The translations under genes were made by a program, and so were the position numbers. Below, piece after piece: positions 15,317 through 22,523 of a DNA stretch of 37,319 bases. The stretch is from assembly GCA_003249935.1 (NCBI GenBank), contig QKHT01000067.1, forward strand, positions 1 through 37,319, given 5' to 3'. Within the stretch, counting starts at the first letter, position 1; each line of letters opens with the position of its first letter. The notes beneath the pieces were generated by a model. It ran no database searches. It had not been told where the DNA came from and worked only from the letters and a program-made list of their open reading frames with translations. Source of the stretch: Bacteroidota bacterium (lineage in GTDB: Bacteria > Bacteroidota > Bacteroidia > Bacteroidales > UBA5342).

Positions 15317-16702
15317 ATGTATCTCAAAAATCTAATCACATTATTTGTTGCTATCTCACCTTTTTTAGTGGTAGCAAAGCCAAAAGAGATTAAAATATTT
15401 GATGGAAAAACCACAAAGGGTTGGCATGTTTTAAATGGCACTGCCGAATACCGAATCGAAAATGGAGAGATTATCGGAATCTCAAAAGCCGGTTCGCCCA
15501 ATACATTTTTGGTTACCGATAACAATTATACCAATTTTGTTTTAGAGTACGATATGCGTATTGACGAAGGGTTAAATTCGGGCGTTCAAATTCGGAGCCA
15601 AAGTGTAAGCAGTATTAATAATGGTCGGGTTTTTGGTCCTCAAATTGAGTGTGAAGATACGCAACGTGGCTGGGCTGGCGGTGTTTATGACGAGGGTCGA
15701 AAAGGGTGGAGATATCCTATGGAATATAATCCCAAGGCAAAAACGGCGTTCAAAAAGAGCGAATGGAATCATTTTAAGGTAATTGCATTCGACAATCATT
15801 TTGTTACTTGGGTAAATGGCATTGCAACGGCCAATTTGCTGGAAGAATCGGTAGAAACCGGTTTTATTGGTCTTCAAGTTCATGCCATTGGTTCGGATAA
15901 AGGTAAAGAAGGCAAGGAAATACGATGGAAAAATATTAAATTAAGTAGCCTTACGTCGAAAGATTTCGCAAAGATTGGTAAAACTACCGCACCTCAGGTA
16001 AGCTATTTAACCAATACGCTTACAAAAGAGCAAATCGCCGATGGTTGGAAATTGTTGTGGGATGGAAAAACTTCAGCCGGTTGGCGTGGAGCTAAATTAG
16101 ATCATTTTCCTACAAGCGGATGGAAAATGGGTGATGGTATTCTCGAAGTGCTGGCCTCAAATGGTGGCGAATCGACCAATGGTGGCGATATTGTAACTAT
16201 TAAAAAGTACAAAAACTTCATCCTCGAACTCGATTTTCAGATTACCCAAGGAGCTAATAGTGGAATTAAATATTTTGTAGATACCGAATTGAATAAAGGT
16301 GCCGGATCGTCGATTGGATGCGAGTTTCAAATACTCGACGATCAAAATCATCCGGATGCCAAACTTGGGAAAGATGGTAATCGCACAATGGGTTCGTTGT
16401 ATGATTTGATACGCGCCAACGGAAAAACCTTTAATCCATACCTGCCTACCGAAAAATATGTAAACGGAATTGGAAATTGGAATCGTGCATGCGTGGTGGT
16501 CGAAGGAAATAAAGTAAAACATATTCTTAACGGGATTAAAGTTGTTGAATATGAGCGTGGTACTGCCGATTGGCGAAAACTGGTTGCCGGAAGCAAATAT
16601 AAAGATTGGCCAAAATTTGGTGAAGCCGAATCAGGAAATATATTATTGCAGGATCATGGCAATAATGTGCGGTTCAAAAATATAAAAATCAAAGAATTAT
16701 AG
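15317..16702 (+). CDS. Tandem DUF1080 (3-keto-disaccharide hydrolase) protein
   Basis: A 461-residue exported protein with a Sec signal (MYLKNLITLFVAISPFLVVA). It holds two copies of the jelly-roll DUF1080/3-keto-disaccharide hydrolase domain: about 26-215 (IKIFDGKTTKGWHVLNG, then EYDMRIDEGLNSGVQIRS) and about 235-461 (WKLLWDGKTSAGWRG, then ELDFQITQGANSGIKYF). The NSG motif after an acidic beta-strand is the family hallmark. Proteins of this family act on 3-keto-glycosides, cleaving a bond first weakened by oxidation at C3. It leads an operon with two Gfo/Idh/MocA oxidoreductases that could make such keto-sugars. Having two domains in one chain is less common than one; one copy may be catalytic and the other for binding, or each may take a different anomer. 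Confidence 0.85.
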   Translation: MYLKNLITLFVAISPFLVVAKPKEIKIFDGKTTKGWHVLNGTAEYRIENGEIIGISKAGSPNTFLVTDNNYTNFVLEYDMRIDEGLNSGVQIRSQSVSSINNGRVFGPQIECEDTQRGWAGGVYDEGRKGWRYPMEYNPKAKTAFKKSEWNHFKVIAFDNHFVTWVNGIATANLLEESVETGFIGLQVHAIGSDKGKEGKEIRWKNIKLSSLTSKDFAKIGKTTAPQVSYLTNTLTKEQIADGWKLLWDGKTSAGWRGAKLDHFPTSGWKMGDGILEVLASNGGESTNGGDIVTIKKYKNFILELDFQITQGANSGIKYFVDTELNKGAGSSIGCEFQILDDQNHPDAKLGKDGNRTMGSLYDLIRANGKTFNPYLPTEKYVNGIGNWNRACVVVEGNKVKHILNGIKVVEYERGTADWRKLVAGSKYKDWPKFGEAESGNILLQDHGNNVRFKNIKIKEL

Positions 16703-16713
16703 TTGAATAAAAC

Positions 16714-16742
16714 TCCGGAAGGTGACAATATCAACTTCCGGA
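16714..16742 (+). other. Intercistronic hairpin
   Basis: Perfect 8-bp inverted repeat TCCGGAAG / CTTCCGGA with a 13-nt loop, between the DUF1080 gene and the first oxidoreductase gene. No T-run follows, so it is more likely an mRNA stability or processing element than a terminator. Confidence 0.5.
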
Positions 16743-16762
16743 TAATTTAAAATGAAATAATA

Positions 16763-18124
16763 ATGACATCAGAAAATAGTAATTCGAGAAGAGATTTTCT
16801 TAAAAAGTCGGCATTTGGTGTTGCTGCCCTTACGTTAGGCGGTATGGGCATGAGTGCTAAAAGTTACAGACGAATACCCGGGGCTAACGATCGGTTGAAC
16901 GTAGCAATAATTGGCTTAGGGCGTAGGTTAGGTGCATTTTACGATCCTATTGCAAGCCCCAAAAGTAATGTTAATCTTCTCTATCTGTGCGATGTAATGG
17001 AGAGTCAGATGGCAAATGCTGCCAAAAATTTTGCAGGTAAAATAGATTACAAGCCAAAATTAGAAGCCGACTTTTTTAAAGTAATTGCCGACAAAAACTT
17101 AGATGCAATCATCAATGCAACACCCGACCATTGGCATGCACCGGGAACTTGGTTGGCCAACGAAGCCGGATTACATGTATATGTCGAGAAACCTTGTAGT
17201 CACAATCCCTACGAGGGCGAAATGCTCTTGAAATCGCAAAAAAAGTTTGGCAAAATTATCCAAATGGGAAATCAACAACGCTCATCGGTACAGTCCAATA
17301 CAATTATTAAGCAAATACACGAAGGCATTATTGGCGAGGCTTATTTAGCGAAGGCGTTGTATGTTAACAATCGTGGGCGTGTTGTAAATCCAACCAAAGC
17401 GCCCATTCCTACGGGTCTCAATTGGGATTTGTGGCAAGGTCCGGCACCCCGCAAAGGTTACGAAAACGATACGTGGGATTATAATTGGCATTGGTATGGG
17501 TGGGATTATGGCACTGCCGAATCGGGAAATAATGGTACACACGAATTTGATATAGCGCGTTGGGCTTTACAGGTAGAGTATCCCGAAAAAGTAATGGTAG
17601 ATGGCGAAAAAAATCATTTTGTTGACGATGGATGGACTATGTACGATACCATGGATGCGACCTTTAAGTTTCCGGGAAATAAAACCATTAAATGGGATGG
17701 CAAAAGTCGTAATGGTTATAATACTTATGGCAAAGGTGGCCGTGGTACTATTATTTACGGCACAAAAGGCACGGTTTGGGTCGATCGCGGAGGATATGTA
17801 TTGTACGATTTGGCCGGAAAAGAGATCGAATCGAGCAAATCAAACGGCGGGAAAGAAGAAGCCGGCACACAGCTTGGTGGTGGTGGCGATACATCAACTT
17901 CCCATGTGCAAAACTTTTTCAACGCTATTCGTGGTAAAGAAAAGCAGAACTCAACCATCGACGATGGCGTTAAAAGTACATTGTTGTGCCATTTAACCAA
18001 TATTGCTTACCGTACGGGTGAGGTGCTTATTTGTAATCCGACAAACGGACATATCACCAATAGCGATAAGGCAATGAAACTTTGGAAACGTGAATACGAA
18101 AAAGGGTGGGCACCCAATTTTTAG
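16763..18124 (+). CDS. Gfo/Idh/MocA-family oxidoreductase, Tat-exported
   Basis: A 453-residue NAD(P)-type oxidoreductase with a twin-arginine signal (SRRDFLKKSAFGVAALTLGG, residues 8-27), so it should be folded with its cofactor and exported. The Rossmann fold opens VAIIGLGRRLGAF (glycines at 51 and 53). The conserved Lys143 lies in VYVEKPCSHNP, the family's EKP motif. The catalytic His/Asp pair is in GTHEFDIARW (His260, Asp263). In the family these residues carry hydride transfer at a sugar hydroxyl with a tightly held nicotinamide cofactor. With DUF1080 upstream, oxidation of a glycoside at C3 in the periplasm is the most economical role. A GH109-like NAD-dependent hydrolase is the main alternative. 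Confidence 0.87.
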   Translation: MTSENSNSRRDFLKKSAFGVAALTLGGMGMSAKSYRRIPGANDRLNVAIIGLGRRLGAFYDPIASPKSNVNLLYLCDVMESQMANAAKNFAGKIDYKPKLEADFFKVIADKNLDAIINATPDHWHAPGTWLANEAGLHVYVEKPCSHNPYEGEMLLKSQKKFGKIIQMGNQQRSSVQSNTIIKQIHEGIIGEAYLAKALYVNNRGRVVNPTKAPIPTGLNWDLWQGPAPRKGYENDTWDYNWHWYGWDYGTAESGNNGTHEFDIARWALQVEYPEKVMVDGEKNHFVDDGWTMYDTMDATFKFPGNKTIKWDGKSRNGYNTYGKGGRGTIIYGTKGTVWVDRGGYVLYDLAGKEIESSKSNGGKEEAGTQLGGGGDTSTSHVQNFFNAIRGKEKQNSTIDDGVKSTLLCHLTNIAYRTGEVLICNPTNGHITNSDKAMKLWKREYEKGWAPNF

Positions 18125-18148
18125 TATTGTTCAGCTACTTTTGAGCGT

Positions 18149-18185
18149 AAGCTGACGATTCCCAAAAAGGGAGTTGTCGGCTTTT
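18149..18185 (+). terminator. Long hairpin after the first oxidoreductase gene (terminator or attenuator)
   Basis: A 15-bp stem with three G-U pairs (18149-18163 with 18169-18183), an AAAAA loop and a short T-run. It lies 24 nt after the oxidoreductase stop and just before apbE. With so few T residues it may be only a partial terminator that lowers expression of the downstream genes. Confidence 0.55.
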
Positions 18186-18191
18186 CGCATT

Positions 18192-19067
18192 ATGCGAAAA
18201 ACTTTTAAAATAGTGATTCGAATGCAATTGATACGCAACATAAATTTATATCATCATTCAATAGTCGCAATGAATTCGCAATTGGATATGGTTTTTTGGG
18301 GCGATAATCAATTGGTTTATAATCGTGTATATAACTACGCACTCGAAACGCTACAAAAGTATGAGTTGCTAATGTCGCGCTATAATAAAGAGTCCGAATT
18401 GTATCACTTGAATAAAAATGGGTATGTTTCCACAGTATTTCCCGGCGAAATAGTGTATAATACGTTGGAAATGGGTATCGAATATCATAGGTTGACCCAA
18501 GGCTATTTTGACGTTACGTTGGGAAATGTATATCAAGCCAATAAAAATGGACAACCCAATAGAGTTAATGTCGATCGTGATTTAACTAAAAGGATTGAAA
18601 TAGATACGATGAACCGTTCGGTTCGTTTTTTACAAAAGAATGTTTCCATCGATTTGGGAGGAATAGGCAAAGGGATTGCATTGAACGAAATTGGGAAAAT
18701 GATTGATGAGTTATCGCTAAAAAATTGTTTTTTGAGTTTTGGGGGCAGCTCTGTTTTAACACGAGGGCGGCATCCGCATGGCGATTTCTGGCCGTTTGGG
18801 CTGTCGGGTATATTGGACAGTGCCTATTTATGGGAATTGCAAAATCATTCGCTTTCGGTAAGTAGTTCAAAATCATCCGATAAAAAAATAGCGCATATTG
18901 TAAATCCGCACACGTATCACCCCATACAAATTGACAAAAGTGCTGTGGTTCAGTGTAATAATGCGATAGATGCCGAGGTGTTAAGCACTACCTTAATTGC
19001 TTCGCCTGCTCACTTGCATGCCGATATTCTTCAAAATTTCAACATCGAAAAGTACCTGGTAATATAA
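18192..19067 (+). CDS. apbE: ApbE-family FAD:protein FMN transferase
   Basis: A 291-residue ApbE-like protein. Recognisable blocks: MSRYNKESELYHLN, GYFDVTLGNV, VSIDLGGIGKGIALNEIG, FLSFGGSS (where many members have GGD), HIVNPHTYHP (usual HIxDPxTGxP) and IDAEVLSTTL, which carries the metal-binding Asp. ApbE transfers FMN from FAD onto Thr/Ser of partner proteins in the periplasm or membrane. No lipoprotein or clear Sec signal is visible, which is odd for a protein with such targets. No Nqr/Rnf subunit or recognisable flavinylation motif occurs in the neighbours. It ends 6 nt before the second oxidoreductase. I chose ATG 18192; TTG 18174 would lie inside the hairpin stem, and ATG 18222 is also possible. 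Confidence 0.82.
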   Translation: MRKTFKIVIRMQLIRNINLYHHSIVAMNSQLDMVFWGDNQLVYNRVYNYALETLQKYELLMSRYNKESELYHLNKNGYVSTVFPGEIVYNTLEMGIEYHRLTQGYFDVTLGNVYQANKNGQPNRVNVDRDLTKRIEIDTMNRSVRFLQKNVSIDLGGIGKGIALNEIGKMIDELSLKNCFLSFGGSSVLTRGRHPHGDFWPFGLSGILDSAYLWELQNHSLSVSSSKSSDKKIAHIVNPHTYHPIQIDKSAVVQCNNAIDAEVLSTTLIASPAHLHADILQNFNIEKYLVI

Positions 19068-19073
19068 ATAATC

Positions 19074-20360
19074 ATGGATAAAAAATATCAAAACCGTAGA
19101 GATTTTATTAAGCATTTGGCCATGACAGGTTCGGCAGTGGCTTTGGCTGCATCGCCATGGCTTGGTGCTTTTGGCAGTAGTGCGCAAAGCGTTAGAGGGG
19201 CAAACGACATGGTTCGCATGGCCATTATTGGTACTGGTAGTCGTGGTTGCGAATTGTTACGACACCTGCTCACCTTTTCGGTTGCACAAAATATTCGCAT
19301 TGTGGCGTTATGCGACAATTACAATCCACATCTTTTGGATGCTGTAAAACTATGCAAAGAGAAGGAATTGAATCCTCAATCTTATGCCGATTACAGGGTA
19401 ATGATTGAAAAAGAGCAATTGGATGCGGTAATTATTGCAACGCCCTTGTATTGTCATGCTCAAATAACGGTCGATTGTTTGCAAACCGGCCTTCATGTTT
19501 TTTGCGAAAAATCGATGGCGCGCACACTCGAGCAAACAAAGTGGATGTACGATACGCATATTGCCACCAATAAAATTTTACAAATAGGTCATCAACGGTT
19601 GTTTAACCCGGTGTACCTCGAAGGAATGCAACGCATACACGATGGAAAATTGGGAACAATTGGGCAAATAAGAGCCTACTGGCATCGGAATAACAATTGG
19701 CGTCGCAGTTTGCCAAACAACGATTTAAGCTACGAACGACAAATTAATTGGCGTTTATACAAAGAGTATTCGGCAGGCTTACTCACCGAATTGATGTCGC
19801 ACCAAATTCAGGTAGCCAACTGGGCATTGCAAAAAACGCCTGTTTCGGTAATGGGAACGGGTAGTATACGGTATTGGAACGATGGGCGCGAGGTGAACGA
19901 TAACATAGCTCTTATCTATTCGTACGATGATGGAACTCAATTTGTGTACGATTCGATGACAAGCAATAAAAAATATGGGTTAGAAGAACAGATTTTGGGA
20001 AGCACCGGCACCATCGAATTTGAAGTGAATAAGCAATATCTTGAAACTCCGGCTGCCGCACCCGGAATACAGCAGCTTATTAACGATGTAGAACACGGTA
20101 TTTTTGACAAATTACCCATTGGTGGTGCCAGTTGGGTGCCCGAAACGGCAGTAAATTATAAGGGCGAAAATATTGTAGATTCAACCAATTATATGGACAC
20201 GTCACTTCAACTCGAAGCGTTTACTCAATTTGTACGCAAAGGGAGTGCCCCCGAAAAAATATTAAAAGAGGGGTACAATGCCAGCATCTGGACAATGTTG
20301 GGCGAAATTGCCATCGAAAAGGGAGAGAAATTATCCATGCCAAAAGAGTTTATTATTTAA
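19074..20360 (+). CDS. Second Gfo/Idh/MocA-family oxidoreductase, Tat-exported, with altered active site
   Basis: A 428-residue paralogue of the upstream oxidoreductase with its own twin-arginine signal (NRRDFIKHLAMTGSAVALAA, from residue 7). The nucleotide-binding strand reads MAIIGTGSRGCELL. The EKP motif is changed to CEKSMAR, keeping Lys146 but losing the proline. In MSHQIQVANW His243 is kept, but the Asp found three residues later in the upstream enzyme (GTHEFD) is Gln246 here. The fold call is sure; the chemistry may differ from that of the upstream copy, or it may act on the opposite step, for example reducing the released keto-sugar. It follows apbE by 6 nt and precedes the small membrane protein by 11 nt. 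Confidence 0.85.
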   Translation: MDKKYQNRRDFIKHLAMTGSAVALAASPWLGAFGSSAQSVRGANDMVRMAIIGTGSRGCELLRHLLTFSVAQNIRIVALCDNYNPHLLDAVKLCKEKELNPQSYADYRVMIEKEQLDAVIIATPLYCHAQITVDCLQTGLHVFCEKSMARTLEQTKWMYDTHIATNKILQIGHQRLFNPVYLEGMQRIHDGKLGTIGQIRAYWHRNNNWRRSLPNNDLSYERQINWRLYKEYSAGLLTELMSHQIQVANWALQKTPVSVMGTGSIRYWNDGREVNDNIALIYSYDDGTQFVYDSMTSNKKYGLEEQILGSTGTIEFEVNKQYLETPAAAPGIQQLINDVEHGIFDKLPIGGASWVPETAVNYKGENIVDSTNYMDTSLQLEAFTQFVRKGSAPEKILKEGYNASIWTMLGEIAIEKGEKLSMPKEFII

Positions 20361-20371
20361 TATCAAGCGCA

Positions 20372-20602
20372 ATGAAACCAATCATCATAACATCAAAATC
20401 GATTAAAAAGGAGTTCTATATTTGGCTTGTACTATTTGTATGCGCTACTCTTTTAAATGTGTACTCTATTGTGAAGTATCACACCAATTGGAGCGAATTA
20501 TATAGTCAATTGGGGTACGTTTTGGCGATAAGTATAGTATTCTATGTGGTTATTGGTGTGGTAAGGGTTTTAATGCAAAGTGTTAAGTTGTTTAAAAAGT
20601 GA
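20372..20602 (+). CDS. Small two-helix membrane protein of unknown function
   Basis: A 76-residue protein starting 11 nt after the second oxidoreductase gene. Two hydrophobic helices can be seen, about residues 13-33 (YIWLVLFVCATLLNVYSIV) and 46-68 (GYVLAISIVFYVVIGVVRVL), with a basic C terminus (SVKLFKK). I do not recognise a family. Its place at the end of the operon suggests it could anchor or connect the periplasmic redox enzymes to the inner membrane, but this is a guess. No flavinylation or haem motif is present. Confidence 0.65.
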   Translation: MKPIIITSKSIKKEFYIWLVLFVCATLLNVYSIVKYHTNWSELYSQLGYVLAISIVFYVVIGVVRVLMQSVKLFKK

Positions 20603-20612
20603 GTCTTTTGTG

Positions 20613-20940
20613 TCAAGTACATCTCTGGCATTCTTTTTTTGTGGTAGTTCCAATTTGGTAGTAATTGGGTATGTGCTTTGCATCGTTTTCGCTTTGCATC
20701 CACGCCATGCCTGCAATTTCGTATAATTTGCCATCGGACTCGGGCTTTTTTAAATTCTTTCGAATGCTGTTTTAATGCAATTCGTATAACTTCAGATGCT
20801 TCTTAAAATCCTGCTCCTCTGCATAATCAGCTTTTTCTGCTGTCCATTCGGGGTTCCACGCGCCATAAAGTGCTGTGCCGCCTTGCGAGGTTTTAATAAT
20901 CAGATATAATAGAATAATAGTGACGTAAAAATGCTGTATT
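20613..20940 (-). pseudogene. Remnant of a sialate O-acetylesterase-like (SASA) gene
   Basis: Minus-strand frame with no start. It reads YLIIKTSQGGTALYGAWNPEW, then acidic helices, then an in-frame TAA at 20772-20774, then on in the same frame to KLYEIAGMAWMQSENDAKH and a TGA at 20613. LIKTxxGGTxL and GMxWMQGExDA are hallmark blocks of the SASA/SGNH carbohydrate-esterase domain. Both ends of the protein are missing and the internal stop breaks it, so this is a decayed gene. Confidence 0.7.
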
Positions 20941-20950
20941 TATCCCACTT

Positions 20951-21058
20951 TTATGTATTCCTTAACCATTTAATTGTGTCTTTGCGTCCGGAACTTAACA
21001 GCCATGGCGTAATTTTTAGCTCAAGCTTAGTTTCGATGTATTTGTGGTATGCTTTTTG
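20951..21058 (-). pseudogene. Possible second gene remnant
   Basis: A short open minus-strand stretch, AYHKYIETKLELK followed by PWLLSSGRKDTIKWLRNT and a stop at 20951. It has protein-like composition but no start and no family I recognise. It may be an unrelated gene tail. Confidence 0.3.
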
Positions 21059-21059
21059 G

Positions 21060-21180
21060 TTTTGGGCGTGCCCTTCGCCGTAGGCTCAGGTCGGGCTTTT
21101 CGCTTGTAGTCCTCGGCTCGCAAGCTCGCCTGTGGGCTACCGCTTCAATCCCTCACGCGGGCGCAAGCGGTTCAGCCAAA
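21060..21180. repeat. GC-rich intergenic element, probably an interspersed repeat
   Basis: About 120 bp clearly richer in G+C than its surroundings, with CGGGCTTTTCGCTTGTAGTC and a 7-bp inverted repeat ACCGCTT (21139-21145) / AAGCGGT (21165-21171). Similar GC-rich elements are scattered between genes in many Bacteroidota genomes. Its right end, GGTTCAGCCAAAAACAA, recurs near 28.35 kb with one A more. Confidence 0.5.
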
Positions 21181-21183
21181 AAC

Positions 21184-21217
21184 AAAAAAAGCCCCGGAAT
21201 AAACCGGGGCTTTTTTT
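21184..21217 (-). terminator. Strong terminator of the thrS-infC-rpmI-rplT operon
   Basis: Perfect 7-bp GC stem GCCCCGG / CCGGGGC with a 6-nt loop, flanked by seven A on one side and seven T on the other. It lies 20 nt after the rplT stop and can work in both directions. Confidence 0.92.
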
Positions 21218-21237
21218 ATTTATGAGTTTTTTTAACC

Positions 21238-21594
21238 TTAGGCTATGGCAGATTTTGCTTTCGCAACAACTGCTTTAAATGCTTCCGGATGCTCAACGGC
21301 CAAAACAGCAAGTGCTTTGCGGTTGATCTCAATCTGAGCTTTATGAATTCCGCCCATCAATTGCGAATAGCTGATACCCTCGATACGAGCAGCGGCATTG
21401 ATACGTTGAATCCACAACCCTCTAAAGTTGCGTTTCTTGGTTTTGCGGTCTCTGTAAGCGTATTGCATACCTTTTTCCCAGGTATTTTTCGCTACAGTCC
21501 ATACGTTTTTTCTACGGCCAAAGTTACCTTTGGTTAGCTTCAGCACCTTTTTGCGGCGTGCTCTCGAAGCAACATGATTTACTGAACGTGGCAT
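21238..21594 (-). CDS. rplT: 50S ribosomal protein L20
   Basis: A 118-residue protein of the usual length, beginning [20 protein letters not shown] and containing the family's [28 protein letters not shown] and RINAAAR blocks. L20 binds 23S rRNA early in 50S assembly and in several bacteria represses its own operon by binding mRNA. It is last in the thrS-infC-rpmI-rplT operon, 103 nt after rpmI; that gap can fold into a long-range helix ending just before the start codon. Confidence 0.98.
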   Translation of the reverse strand: MPRSVNHVASRARRKKVLKLTKGNFGRRKNVWTVAKNTWEKGMQYAYRDRKTKKRNFRGLWIQRINAAARIEGISYSQLMGGIHKAQIEINRKALAVLAVEHPEAFKAVVAKAKSAIA

Positions 21595-21609
21595 TGTACT
21601 AAAAATTAC

Positions 21610-21665
21610 GAGTGGTTAGCGCTCCGCTTTCACTTTTTGGGAGACTTTACCGAGCTAATTCACTC
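21610..21665 (-). promoter_or_regulatory. Structured leader between rpmI and rplT, possible L20 autoregulatory site
   Basis: On the mRNA, GAGUG-aa-UUAGC (21665-21654) can pair with GCUAA-c-CACUC (21620-21610), giving two 5-bp helices around a small internal loop; inside, CUCC can pair with GGAG. The helix ends about 15 nt before the rplT AUG. Position and purine-rich loops fit an L20 repressor site, but no known motif was matched. Confidence 0.45.
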
Positions 21666-21697
21666 AATTAAACAATAAAAAAATAAACAAACTTCGA

Positions 21698-21895
21698 TTA
21701 CTTCATGCAAAGCAACTGCTTGATGTTCGATTCATCAGCAGGGTGCACTGTGCCGAAGTAAGTAAGATTACGCTTGCGTTTAGTCGACTTCTTGGTAAGA
21801 ATGTGACTTTTGAAAGCGTGCTTACGTTTGATTTTTCCGGTACCGGTAAGCGTAAAACGCTTTTTTGCGCCGGAATTAGTTTTCATTTTTGGCAT
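21698..21895 (-). CDS. rpmI: 50S ribosomal protein L35
   Basis: A 65-residue, very basic protein with the L35 signature: [21 protein letters not shown], then [21 protein letters not shown]. The length is normal. L35 joins the large ribosomal subunit. It lies 22 nt downstream of infC and 103 nt upstream of rplT, the gene order conserved across most bacteria. Confidence 0.97.
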   Translation of the reverse strand: MPKMKTNSGAKKRFTLTGTGKIKRKHAFKSHILTKKSTKRKRNLTYFGTVHPADESNIKQLLCMK

Positions 21896-21917
21896 CGCTA
21901 TAATAATTAAAATTGAA

Positions 21918-22484
21918 TTATTTTATTTTCTTTTTTGGCGACAGCATAATAATCATGCGTTTACCTTCCAATCGAGGCATTTGTTCAAGCTTTCCAACCT
22001 CTTCAAGGGCTTGCGAAAACTTTAGCAACAAAATTTCGCCCTGCTCTTTAAATAAAATCGACCGGCCTTTAAAAAATACGTACGCTTTTACTTTCGAACC
22101 CTCTTGTAAAAAGTTCATCGCATGTTTCAGCTTGAAATTAAAATCGTGCTCGTCGGTATTCGGACCAAATCGAATTTCTTTTACAACCACTTTCGTGGTG
22201 TTATCTTTAATCTCCTTCTGTTTCTTCTTCTGCTGATAAAGAAATTTAGAAAAGTCGATAATTTTACAAACCGGTGGATCGGCATTCGGAGAGATTTCGA
22301 CAAGGTCCAAATCCTGCTCATCGGCCATTTTTAACGCTTCTCTGATAGAATAGATACCCGGTTCAGCGATGTTGTCTCCAACCACGCGTACCCTCGGTGC
22401 TGTAATGCGGTTATTTAACCGATATTGACTATCTTCGTCTTGCGGCCTCACTCTGGGGACCGGACGTCTACCTGGAATTGCTAT
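21918..22484 (-). CDS. infC: Translation initiation factor IF-3, apparently with an AUA start codon
   Basis: IF-3 of 188 residues if started at AUA 22484. The two IF-3 domains are clear: [20 protein letters not shown] and [20 protein letters not shown], then the [20 protein letters not shown] block and a C-terminal [12 protein letters not shown] strong AGGAGG lies 8 nt before ATA GCA ATT CCA, giving (M)[14 protein letters not shown], and MAI is the usual beginning of Bacteroidota IF-3. The next possible start, GTG 22451, lacks such a site and removes this conserved N terminus. IF-3 rejects non-standard start codons, and E. coli infC begins with AUU so that IF-3 limits its own synthesis; an AUA start would work the same way. 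Confidence 0.95.
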   Translation of the reverse strand: MAIPGRRPVPRVRPQDEDSQYRLNNRITAPRVRVVGDNIAEPGIYSIREALKMADEQDLDLVEISPNADPPVCKIIDFSKFLYQQKKKQKEIKDNTTKVVVKEIRFGPNTDEHDFNFKLKHAMNFLQEGSKVKAYVFFKGRSILFKEQGEILLLKFSQALEEVGKLEQMPRLEGKRMIIMLSPKKKIK

Positions 22485-22492
22485 AGTTTAAT

Positions 22493-22498
22493 CCTCCT
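22493..22498 (-). promoter_or_regulatory. Ribosome binding site that fixes the infC start
   Basis: AGGAGG on the minus strand, 8 nt upstream of the ATA codon. Strong Shine-Dalgarno sites are rare in Bacteroidota, including the other genes of this window, so its presence suggests that this weak start codon needs it. Confidence 0.75.
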
Positions 22499-22523
22499 AA
22501 TTTTAGTTTAACATATCTTTTTA

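Noticed and set aside
18174..18191. TTG start for apbE
   Set aside because: It falls in the 3-prime arm of a 15-bp hairpin, and the added residues have no homology.
18182..18200. Perfect palindrome TTTTCGCAT-T-ATGCGAAAA at the apbE start
   Set aside because: It may be an operator, but its overlap with the neighbouring hairpin and its low-complexity arms make it weak; not listed as a feature.
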